25,564 bases of DNA from positions 1 to 25,564 of the IMG/VR virus record IMGVR_UViG_3300017732_000058, one strand, 5' to 3'. Below, piece by piece: positions 5,635-11,961 of this stretch. The notes under the pieces are model-generated. The model did no database searches. It was not told the DNA's origin and was given only the letters and a program-made list of their open reading frames with translations. This stretch comes from a virus. Numbering within the stretch: the stretch's first letter is position 1; each line of letters starts with the position of its first letter. The position numbers and the translations under genes are program-made.

Positions 5635-7469
5635 AAAATGCAAATCTAAGAAATATTATACGTGAAGAGCTGTTAAATGCACTTAAAGAACAAGAAATTC
5701 CTACAAGTCCATTTTCTGAAGCTGAAGAAAAGTTTCTAGCTAAGTTTGCTGAGCTAGGATCTAGATCATTGGGTATATTATATACTCCAAATGATGTCGG
5801 AATACGTGAATTTCTTGGAAGAAGTGGTAAAGATTTCAATTTAACACCAGATGTTCTTCATAAATTAATGAAAGACGGCATAATTTCGATTGTACCTTAT
5901 GGAGGATATGCAAGAAATCAAGATTATACACTGCAATGTAATTTAGAACTAGACGAATTAGAAGGATTAAGCTCAGGGGATGACAAAAAAGACGACGCTG
6001 GTGGTGATGATGCAGCTGACGCAGCTACTACAACTGAAGAATCTGTAGAAACATCCAAAGATTTAGCTAACTTATTGGTTACTGAACAAAAAAGACATAC
6101 TAGTACAAGGGTATATACCAATAAATCAAGAACATTGCGAAGATTACCTAAAGGTTATGTGGTATATCTTGAAAAAATTATTAAAATCCTTGGACAAAAA
6201 CTTCGAAATGACCTAGAAAAGCAACATTTAGTTGCAGATATACTAGATAATTTAGCTCATAACTTTGGATTAACTCCAAAACAAGTATATAGATCGTTTA
6301 TTTTCTATAATTCTCAAAATAGATTGAAAAATGTTGTTCAAGAGTCAGCTATATTGAATGAGCAGGGTGGTCCAAAACCATTAGAAATTCCATTATCAGC
6401 AACTTTTGATTCTGGAAAATATAAACAATTACCTAATAACTTTAAACAAGAATTAAATATTGCATTACAAGGTAAAATTAAAAAATTTCTAGAAACATAT
6501 AAAAATAATGAAATACAGGTTACTATTGAAGCTGGCGAGTCTCAAGTTACAAATTTTGACAATGAAGTTTCGCCTGCTAAAGAAGTTAAACCAGGATATC
6601 TTTCGCAAAAACGTGGAGAAAGTTTAACAGCTTTTTTAAATGCTGCATTTTCAGCGTTAGTTAAAGAAAAATCACTTTCAAAAGTGCCTACAATAGATAT
6701 TAAAACTGTAATTGGTAAAACTCCATATACAAAAGGTACTAGTGATCCAAAAGATCCTGCATATAAAAAAGAACAATATGTAAAATTAATTATTTCTGTA
6801 AAAGGAGACTTAACTACAAATAAACCTAATCCTTGTATATTTGATTTATCTTTTACTATTGCATATGATAAAGGAAATGATCACACTTGCGATCAAGCAA
6901 TTTTTGAATTGATAGCAAACGGAGTAAATTTAGGAATTTGTAATTTAAATAATAGTTGGAAAGATGAATATACCCAAAGTGGCCAACAAGGTCCTATGTC
7001 AATAGCAAATGAATATAATAAAAAAGATATGGTTAGTTATGCAGTTGAACAAAACGCAGTAGGTGGAAAATCAAGAGGTTCTGATGGTCAAAAAGGTGGT
7101 TCTAGATCACAAGAATATATTATTGGAGAAACTTTAGCTTTACAAATATTAAAAAACTCGCCTAGAAACTGGGCTCCAAAGAAAGTTATTAAATTTGAAT
7201 TACAACCATTAGTTGGAAGAAAAGGAAGATATTCAATGTTTTATAATTGGGATGCAGCAGTAGTCCCAGGATCAACTAAAAAAGGACAAAAAGTACAGCC
7301 ACAAGGTCCAGGAAGTCATGGATCCGTTCCGCGTGTTATTATAAAAAATAAAGAAGGTGTAGAAATATATAATAAAAAACCTAGCGTTACAATTCCCAGA
7401 AATTCTATGAAAAAATCAAGAATATTAATAGTTGATGAATGTGGTAAGCCAATTGGAAAATCTGCATAA
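5631..7469 (+). CDS. large probable virion protein with I-R-E-E-L tag and OmpA-like region
   Basis: A 612-residue protein. ATG 5631 is preferred over an in-frame ATG at 5607 because it overlaps the previous stop as ATGA. The N-terminus L-R-N-I-I-R-E-E-L (6-14) is a second kind of leader common in marine phage structural proteins, and contains I-R-E. An acidic low-complexity linker follows (about 115-142), then a helical domain (170-240), then an L-N-E-Q at 242-245 resembling a prohead-protease site. Residues ~280-365 have the OmpA-like pattern of a beta strand, then L-S-Q-K-R-G-E-S-L-T. The C-terminal part is beta-rich and basic. Role unproven; likely structural or internal. Confidence 0.6.
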   Translation: MKNANLRNIIREELLNALKEQEIPTSPFSEAEEKFLAKFAELGSRSLGILYTPNDVGIREFLGRSGKDFNLTPDVLHKLMKDGIISIVPYGGYARNQDYTLQCNLELDELEGLSSGDDKKDDAGGDDAADAATTTEESVETSKDLANLLVTEQKRHTSTRVYTNKSRTLRRLPKGYVVYLEKIIKILGQKLRNDLEKQHLVADILDNLAHNFGLTPKQVYRSFIFYNSQNRLKNVVQESAILNEQGGPKPLEIPLSATFDSGKYKQLPNNFKQELNIALQGKIKKFLETYKNNEIQVTIEAGESQVTNFDNEVSPAKEVKPGYLSQKRGESLTAFLNAAFSALVKEKSLSKVPTIDIKTVIGKTPYTKGTSDPKDPAYKKEQYVKLIISVKGDLTTNKPNPCIFDLSFTIAYDKGNDHTCDQAIFELIANGVNLGICNLNNSWKDEYTQSGQQGPMSIANEYNKKDMVSYAVEQNAVGGKSRGSDGQKGGSRSQEYIIGETLALQILKNSPRNWAPKKVIKFELQPLVGRKGRYSMFYNWDAAVVPGSTKKGQKVQPQGPGSHGSVPRVIIKNKEGVEIYNKKPSVTIPRNSMKKSRILIVDECGKPIGKSA

Positions 7470-7473
7470 ATAT

Positions 7474-7502
7474 TTGGATATTTCATTTTTATTTCTTATT
7501 AT
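7474..7502 (+). promoter_or_regulatory. sigma-70-like promoter of the small lipoprotein gene
   Basis: TTGGAT at 7474-7479, a 17-base spacer, then TATTAT at 7497-7502, followed by AAAGAAAAA and ATG 7512. A near-identical copy with the same spacing precedes the broken lipoprotein at 11299, including an exact shared 20-mer beginning TTCTTATTATAAAG. This suggests host-polymerase transcription, distinct from the ATATTTAT class. Confidence 0.6.
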
Positions 7503-7511
7503 AAAGAAAAA

Positions 7512-7715
7512 ATGAAAAATATACTATTATTATTATTTACGACTATATTATTTAGTTCTTGCGGAACTTTATTTGATATTACTAAAAAAGAAACCGAACA
7601 AGAAAAGTGGGATAGAATTATCAATCAAGCTTGGGAAGAAACAATATCTTCTAAAAATTTAGATCATTTATTTGAAGATGTATCATTAAGTGTAGATACA
7701 ATTAGTACTAAATAA
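7512..7715 (+). CDS. small lipoprotein
   Basis: A 67-residue protein with a hydrophobic signal peptide (residues 4-14) and a lipobox-like L-F-S-S-C-G with the lipidated cysteine at about residue 17. The style is typical of Bacteroidota lipoproteins. The mature part is short, acidic and helical. It has its own sigma-70-like promoter and little-overlapping neighbours, which fits a separately controlled envelope gene. Possible roles are an outer-membrane spanin-type lysis factor or superinfection exclusion; nothing in the sequence decides between them. Confidence 0.6.
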   Translation: MKNILLLLFTTILFSSCGTLFDITKKETEQEKWDRIINQAWEETISSKNLDHLFEDVSLSVDTISTK

Positions 7716-7718
7716 TAT

Positions 7719-7746
7719 TTGAAAATTCAATTAAATTTTATATAAT
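7719..7746 (+). promoter_or_regulatory. sigma-70-like promoter of the DUF4494-like gene
   Basis: TTGAAA at 7719-7724, a 16-base AT-rich spacer and a perfect TATAAT at 7741-7746, 26 bases before ATG 7773. It matches the bacterial housekeeping consensus closely. It would drive the run of overlapping small genes 7773-8950. Confidence 0.6.
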
Positions 7747-7772
7747 ATAATAAATAAATAAAACAAATAAAA

Positions 7773-7970
7773 ATGGGTTACTATACAGCCAAAGTCCAGT
7801 TATCAGATGATTCAACTGGCAAAAAGAAGAAAGTTACAGAAATGTATCTTGTCGAAGCAATGTCTGTTACAGAAGCAGAAGCTAAAGTAGTTAAAGATTT
7901 TGGATCTACTACATTAGAATATGAAGTAAAAGCAGTGTCATCAAGTAAAATCATTAAAATTATAGAATAA
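7773..7970 (+). CDS. DUF4494-like protein
   Basis: A 65-residue protein whose pattern (Y-Y-T-A-K-V near the start, K-K-K-V-T-E-M-Y-L-V-E-A-M-S-V-T-E-A-E-A in the middle, and a basic I-I-K-I-I-E end) matches what I know of the DUF4494 family, found mainly in Bacteroidota and their phages. Its function is not known. It supports a Bacteroidota host. It is the first gene after a sigma-70-like promoter, and its TAA shares a base with the next ATG. Confidence 0.65.
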   Translation: MGYYTAKVQLSDDSTGKKKKVTEMYLVEAMSVTEAEAKVVKDFGSTTLEYEVKAVSSSKIIKIIE

Positions 7971-8266
7971 TGTATAATCAAGGAGAAACTGTAATTGTTA
8001 CAGAAAATTTAGACAAAAAAGGAAAAGAACAAAAACATGAAGTAGGCGTTATCATGAAAGCCTTCGTTCATAAAAAGCAAACTTTTTACGATGTATTATT
8101 AGAGAGGAGGACAGCATTATCCTTTCTGAATACAGCTAAATCTTCTAAAAGACATTTTGTTAATAGAGATCTTACCAAAAGATTATGTGAGTCTGGCAAT
8201 ATAGAATCTACAATACCATTCAGGTATATGTTAGATAATGAGCAACTTCCTATAATTATCGCATAA
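7970..8266 (+). CDS. hypothetical protein
   Basis: A 98-residue protein starting M-Y-N-Q-G-E-T-V-I-V, which looks like a small SH3-like beta barrel (about residues 1-45) followed by a basic helical part. It shares one base with both neighbours' termination and start codons, so it is translationally coupled in the 7773-8950 operon. No family recognised. Confidence 0.6.
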   Translation: MYNQGETVIVTENLDKKGKEQKHEVGVIMKAFVHKKQTFYDVLLERRTALSFLNTAKSSKRHFVNRDLTKRLCESGNIESTIPFRYMLDNEQLPIIIA

Positions 8267-8571
8267 TGGCTAGGCCAAGAATACCAGAAATAGATAAGTT
8301 TAAAAAAAGAGTCAGGAAAAGATATCCTGGCTCTCGGTGTGTTCAAGACTCTTATGGACAATATTATGTAGAATGGAACTCAGAAAATTTAAATGATATA
8401 TTCCTTTTAGATAATGCATTAACCGAAATAAAAGCATGGGAACAGGCTAGTATAACCGCCAAACACGAACAGCATATCAATCGTACTCATCCTATGAAGA
8501 AACTAGTATCAGAAGAGCAAAAGAATTTAAATAAAGAACGTATAACAAAAAGAATAAGAAAATATGAATAG
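8266..8571 (+). CDS. hypothetical basic protein
   Basis: A 101-residue charged protein. The N-terminal half (R-V-R-K-R-Y-P-G-S-R-C-V ... Y-Y-V-E-W) looks like a small alpha/beta domain; the C-terminal half is a long basic helix. No catalytic motif. The start overlaps the previous stop by one base, and the end overlaps the next gene by 8 bases. Function unknown. Confidence 0.6.
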   Translation: MARPRIPEIDKFKKRVRKRYPGSRCVQDSYGQYYVEWNSENLNDIFLLDNALTEIKAWEQASITAKHEQHINRTHPMKKLVSEEQKNLNKERITKRIRKYE

Positions 8572-8950
8572 TATAAATCATCCATGGGCAATATCAGAAA
8601 AATTTAAAAATAGATATGGAAAAATTTGGTCTGAGATGGATTTTAAAGTAGCAAAAATTAGTAATTATAATTTTCGAAATGATCCACTGAATACTATAGT
8701 TGGAACATTACATTTATGTGGACAAGAAATATCAGTTAAATATAAACATTTAATATCAGCTGTAAATTCTGCAGAAGAATATGCAACTGCAGTATATTTT
8801 CAACGTGCTGAGAAAGATCATAAATTTTCTATAGATTTATTAAATAAAACATTTATACTTAAAAAACATGAAATTGGAAAATTATCAGAAACATTAACAG
8901 ATTCTTTACAAACTATCCAGACAGGATATCAAATTGGAACATATTTATAA
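8564..8950 (+). CDS. hypothetical protein
   Basis: A 128-residue protein, apparently a beta-rich N-terminal half containing G-T-L-H-L-C-G-Q-E-I (a small OB- or SH3-like strand set) and a helical C-terminal half. No membrane segment or known motif. Overlap with the preceding gene suggests co-translation. Function unknown. Confidence 0.6.
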   Translation: MNSINHPWAISEKFKNRYGKIWSEMDFKVAKISNYNFRNDPLNTIVGTLHLCGQEISVKYKHLISAVNSAEEYATAVYFQRAEKDHKFSIDLLNKTFILKKHEIGKLSETLTDSLQTIQTGYQIGTYL

Positions 8951-8962
8951 TAAATAGAATTT

Positions 8963-9121
8963 ATGAATACATATAAATATTTTTTTAAATCAGATAACAA
9001 AAAAGAAGCCGTAGGAAAAATAAATGCAGATGGCTTATATGAAGCAATGAAAAAAGCAGCTTCTAAAAAAAGATTAAGCCTTGAGCATTTTATAGAATTG
9101 TTTAATGTAGAGATAATGTAA
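8963..9121 (+). CDS. 52-residue hypothetical protein
   Basis: ATG 8963 to TAA 9119-9121, 52 residues, starting M-N-T-Y-K-Y-F-F-K-S and containing basic helices (E-A-M-K-K-A-A-S-K-K-R). The stop lies directly against the ATG of the next gene at 9122. An ATATTTAT octamer lies 14 bases upstream at 8941-8948, but inside the end of the previous gene. Function unknown. Confidence 0.55.
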   Translation: MNTYKYFFKSDNKKEAVGKINADGLYEAMKKAASKKRLSLEHFIELFNVEIM

Positions 9122-9556
9122 ATGTTAAATTTTGATGATATATTTGTAGGATTTCCAGAATATAGTTATTTTAAAGATCTTTCTGGAATTGAAAAAATAG
9201 AATATTTAATGGAAATTTACGGAATTGAAGTTGCAAAAAAACATTCTAAACAAAATTTATCAGACGGATTAAATGAATTTTTTAATGATATATCAATACC
9301 AGACGAAGAAATAGAATTAAGTAGTTATATCAATGGTACTAACGATCGAGTAGATATAATGATTGATCGTGAAAATGTATTAGTTGAATCTGATAGTTTA
9401 AAAGCGGTTAGACATATTATTAAAAAATGTATGGAATCTGGATATCTTTTAAAAAGAGATCAAGAAACAGAAAAAATGTTTAAGAAAAATAAAATTTCTA
9501 GATATTTAAGAATATATAATATAATTGGTACAGAGAATCATTTATGTTATAGTTGA
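9122..9556 (+). CDS. hypothetical acidic protein
   Basis: A 144-residue mostly helical protein. The N-terminal half is acidic (P-D-E-E-I-E-L) and the C-terminal half basic (K-K-C-M-E-S-G-Y ... K-M-F-K-K-N-K). No known motif. It starts immediately after the previous stop. A small hairpin overlaps its stop. Function unknown. Confidence 0.6.
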   Translation: MLNFDDIFVGFPEYSYFKDLSGIEKIEYLMEIYGIEVAKKHSKQNLSDGLNEFFNDISIPDEEIELSSYINGTNDRVDIMIDRENVLVESDSLKAVRHIIKKCMESGYLLKRDQETEKMFKKNKISRYLRIYNIIGTENHLCYS

Positions 9557-9573
9557 GATACGGTAGGTCTCAA
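9553..9573 (+). other. hairpin at the end of the gene at 9122
   Basis: TTGAGA (9553-9558) is perfectly complementary to TCTCAA (9568-9573), with a 9-base loop. It overlaps the TGA stop of the upstream gene. It is followed by A-rich rather than T-rich sequence, so it is not a standard intrinsic terminator; it may protect or process the mRNA before hsp20. Confidence 0.4.
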
Positions 9574-9593
9574 AAATTAAATTAATAAAAAAC

Positions 9594-9631
9594 GGTTAGC
9601 TAATGCAACCATAAAACACAGGAGGTTTAAA
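9594..9631 (+). promoter_or_regulatory. hsp20 leader: small hairpin and perfect Shine-Dalgarno
   Basis: GGTT (9594-9597) can pair with AACC (9607-9610). AGGAGG at 9620-9625 lies 6 bases before ATG 9632. It is the strongest ribosome binding site in the window, where most genes have only AGGA or AAGGA, so Hsp20 is probably made in large amounts. Confidence 0.55.
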
Positions 9632-10045
9632 ATGACACATTTTAAAGAAACATTATTACTCAATGATTTCGATTTAGTTTGGAAAAACTTTTTCGATCAA
9701 ACATCTAAATTTTTACCAGTAACATCAAATAAAATGAATTATCCAGTTGATATATTTACAACTGATAGTGGTATACAATTTGAAATTGCTGCAGTAGGTT
9801 TAGAAAAATCAGATATTGAAATATCAACAGAAGGAGAAACTTTAAGAGTTCGATATGACAAAGGTAAAGAAGAAAAGCGTGAATTTATTCACAAAGGTAT
9901 CGCTAAAAGAGCTTTTGATTTTGCTTGGAAAATATCTAAAGAATTAGATTTAACTAAAGCAGGAGCAAAAATGGAAAAAGGATTATTAGCAATTGATATT
10001 CCATATGCTAAAGATAGAGCACCAAAGCGATTAATAATTAAATAA
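9632..10045 (+). CDS. hsp20: Hsp20 / alpha-crystallin small heat shock protein
   Basis: A 137-residue ATP-independent holdase chaperone. The N-terminal arm (about 1-35) is followed by an alpha-crystallin domain (about 38-135) with Y-P-V-D-I-F, the strand F-E-I-A-A-V-G-L-E-K-S-D-I-E-I, and the family signature K-G-L-L-A-I-D-I-P near the end. Hsp20 genes are a regular feature of marine T4-like phages and are thought to assist head or tail assembly. Length is typical for the phage type. It has a perfect AGGAGG site and its own leader. Assignment is confident; the client proteins are unknown. Confidence 0.88.
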   Translation: MTHFKETLLLNDFDLVWKNFFDQTSKFLPVTSNKMNYPVDIFTTDSGIQFEIAAVGLEKSDIEISTEGETLRVRYDKGKEEKREFIHKGIAKRAFDFAWKISKELDLTKAGAKMEKGLLAIDIPYAKDRAPKRLIIK

Positions 10046-10050
10046 GTTAC

Positions 10051-10254
10051 ATGAGACCTACCAACTCATTATATATACCACCAACAATAGAATATCAGAA
10101 TAAAAGATATAATATTCGTAGATTAGTTCGTGAAAATCCAGATGAAAATATAGAGTTCTGGAAAAATTTAATTGAACATGATGTTGTATTGCGTAAAGAT
10201 GGATATTTATGGTTTTTAATTGAAATTTCAGACGCAGAAATTATCATAGAATGA
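10051..10254 (+). CDS. 67-residue hypothetical protein
   Basis: A 67-residue protein beginning M-R-P-T-N-S-L-Y-I-P-P, with an aromatic C-terminal half (G-Y-L-W-F-L-I-E-I) that looks beta. Five bases after hsp20 and coupled to the next gene by an ATGA overlap. No known family. Confidence 0.55.
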   Translation: MRPTNSLYIPPTIEYQNKRYNIRRLVRENPDENIEFWKNLIEHDVVLRKDGYLWFLIEISDAEIIIE

Positions 10255-10751
10255 AAAAGAAAAAATTACCTAAATATATACAAGAAAAATTTAAAAAACA
10301 ACAATTTAAAATTGGAGACATTGTTAAATGGGAATTTTTAGGAGAATCTGGTTGGGGAGTTGTTAAAAAAATATTAAATGCAAATGATAAAATTACTTAT
10401 ATGGTTAAAACAGGCAAGTATACGTATCCTTGCGGTATTCAAATCAAAGAATACTCAAGTTACTATGCCGGATCAATCGACTACGAGACTTCAAAAAATA
10501 GATCAAATAATGGCAAAGCCGGAGTTTCAACAATTGAAACACGAAATGACGATAAAACAAGGAAACGACTTTCTGGATCTATTAGCAACACAATATCAAA
10601 TACAGGATCTAACAGTAGGACAACGAATGATTCTGGGTATGGCGTTACAAACAACATACGATCAAATAGAAAAATCAAAAAGTCAGCTGAAAACAATGAA
10701 TTAGAACAAGCTATAGACAAACAAAAAGATTTTCTTAGAAAATTTACTTAA
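10251..10751 (+). CDS. SH3-like protein with Ser/Asn-rich linker (contains an overlapping gene)
   Basis: A 166-residue protein. Residues 1-75 look like a folded beta domain (K-I-G-D-I-V-K-W-E-F-L-G-E-S-G-W-G-V-V, typical of SH3-like barrels). Residues ~76-145 are a low-complexity linker rich in Ser, Asn, Thr and Arg, and residues ~146-166 a short acidic and basic helix. The linker coincides with a second open frame at 10465-10704 that looks like the better folded protein, so the linker composition may result from overprinting. The start overlaps the previous stop as ATGA. Function unknown. Confidence 0.6.
   Translation: MKKKKLPKYIQEKFKKQQFKIGDIVKWEFLGESGWGVVKKILNANDKITYMVKTGKYTYPCGIQIKEYSSYYAGSIDYETSKNRSNNGKAGVSTIETRNDDKTRKRLSGSISNTISNTGSNSRTTNDSGYGVTNNIRSNRKIKKSAENNELEQAIDKQKDFLRKFT
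10465..10704 (+). CDS. overlapping 79-residue helical protein in the +1 frame
   Basis: ATG 10465 starts a 79-residue frame nested in the gene at 10251. Its product is amphipathic and helical with ordinary protein composition (M-P-D-Q-S-T-T-R-L-Q-K-I ... L-T-V-G-Q-R-M-I-L-G-M-A-L). The codons include CCG, TCG, ACG, CTG and GCG, scarce elsewhere here, as expected where two frames constrain each other. The same frame is open upstream to an ATG at 10378, but that extension looks non-coding. An AAGT-type upstream site gives little RBS support. Confidence 0.5.
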   Translation: MPDQSTTRLQKIDQIMAKPEFQQLKHEMTIKQGNDFLDLLATQYQIQDLTVGQRMILGMALQTTYDQIEKSKSQLKTMN

Positions 10752-10760
10752 ACTTATATT

Positions 10761-11249
10761 ATGAATAAAATAATAATATTATTATTTATATTGTTAATCG
10801 GAATGAGGTCTATTCCAGAAAATAAATCTGAATTTTGTATACCAATTGAAATTGAAAATTATCATGTAAAAATTAAAAATAAAGAAATACAAGATAATAA
10901 ACTAATTGAAGCATTAATTCAAGTTGAAAGTAGAGGAAATGATAGTTGTATAGGTGATAGGCATTTAATACTTCCATCCATAGGATGTTTACAAATTAGA
11001 CCAGTAATGGTAAGAGAAGTTAATAGAATATTAAAGAAACAAAAGGATACACTGCGATTTAAATATAAAGATAGATGGAGTAGAAAAAAATCTATTCAAA
11101 TGTTTTATATTTGGAAAGACTTTCATCATACAAATTCTTCTGATGAGAAAATAGCAAGAAATTGGAATGGAGGACCTAAAGGTTATAAACGTAAACGTAC
11201 TTTACAATATTGGGAAAAAGTAAAAATAGAAATGAATAAAAAACTTTAA
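10761..11249 (+). CDS. transglycosylase-type endolysin with signal peptide
   Basis: A 162-residue protein. Residues 3-15 form a hydrophobic signal or anchor segment. The catalytic-type region has L-I-E-A-L-I-Q-V-E-S-R-G with the likely catalytic Glu56, then G-C-L-Q-I-R-P (about 75-81), and a conserved R-N-W-N-G-G-P-K-G-Y near residue 135. These are the SLT lysozyme-like fold motifs seen in endolysins of Bacteroidota phages. It probably cleaves peptidoglycan glycan strands at lysis. Its neighbour is a lipoprotein gene with an NlpC/P60-like fold, suggesting a lysis or envelope cluster. No separate holin is evident. Confidence 0.78.
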   Translation: MNKIIILLFILLIGMRSIPENKSEFCIPIEIENYHVKIKNKEIQDNKLIEALIQVESRGNDSCIGDRHLILPSIGCLQIRPVMVREVNRILKKQKDTLRFKYKDRWSRKKSIQMFYIWKDFHHTNSSDEKIARNWNGGPKGYKRKRTLQYWEKVKIEMNKKL

Positions 11250-11256
11250 CTAAAGG

Positions 11257-11285
11257 TTGGATTTTTCATGTATAATTCTTATTAT
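11257..11285 (+). promoter_or_regulatory. sigma-70-like promoter of the broken lipoprotein gene
   Basis: TTGGAT at 11257-11262, a 17-base spacer, then TATTAT at 11280-11285, 13 bases before ATG 11299. It shares an exact 20-mer and the same spacing with the promoter at 7474-7502, so the two lipoprotein-type genes are probably co-regulated. Confidence 0.6.
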
Positions 11286-11298
11286 AAAGAAAAAAGAT

Positions 11299-11961
11299 AT
11301 GAAGAAAGTAATTTATTTATTAGTAATTGGATTTTTAGGAATAAATTAAATTAGTTGTACTCAAAATGATAGCACAAGAGTTTTACCAGAAGATCAAGAA
11401 ATATATTCACCTGCAAATGGAGATGTTATATTTCATACATCAAAAAGTTCTCAAAGTCCAATAATACAAAAAATTACTAATTCAAATTTAAGTCATTGTG
11501 GAATTGTTTATATTAAAAATGGAGTTCCTTATGTTTTTGAAGCATCTAGCAAAGTAAAATTAACTAAACTTCAAACATTTATTAATAATGGAGTAGATAA
11601 AAAATATGAAGTATTAAGACATACAGGAGGATTATCTCAATCTGAATTAAAGAAAATGTTTGCATATGCTCAAGATCAAATAGGAAAATCATATGATGTA
11701 AAATTCGAATGGTCAGATGATAAAATATATTGTTCTGAATTAGTTTGGAAAATATATAGTTCAGCTGGTATTGAATTATCTTCGCCAACTAAATTTGCAG
11801 ATTATGATTTATCTTCTAAAGAAGCTATTAAATTAATTGAAACAAGATATAATACAAAAATTAATTTAAATGAAGATGTTGTGACTCCTGTACAGATATA
11901 TCAAGATCAAGATTTACAAATAATATATCAAAACTATAGAAATAAATTATATGCTTTTTAA
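11299..11961 (+). pseudogene. YiiX/YebB-like (NlpC/P60 fold) lipoprotein interrupted by a stop in its lipobox
   Basis: ATG 11299 opens a signal peptide (M-K-K-V-I-Y-L-L-V-I-G-F-L-G-I-N) that meets TAA at 11347-11349 (codon 17). The same frame then continues I-S-C and stays open to 11961, 220 residues in all. TTA (Leu) in place of TAA would give a perfect L-I-S-C lipobox. Catalytic-type residues of the permuted NlpC/P60 family are present: L-S-H-C-G-I-V (H66) and Y-C-S-E-L-V-W (C145). No good start exists between the stop and M120, past the histidine. It is a recent nonsense mutation, a sequence error, or readthrough. Confidence 0.7.

Noticed and set aside
8941-8948. Another ATATTTAT octamer 14 bases before ATG 8963.
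   Set aside because: It lies inside the end of the previous coding sequence, and the spacing is off; ATATTTAT also occurs by chance in this AT-rich coding DNA (for example near 5303 and 10203).
11347-11349. Reassignment of TAA to an amino acid to explain the interrupted lipoprotein.
   Set aside because: Most genes in the window end in TAA at sensible places with overlapping neighbours, so TAA is a normal stop here.
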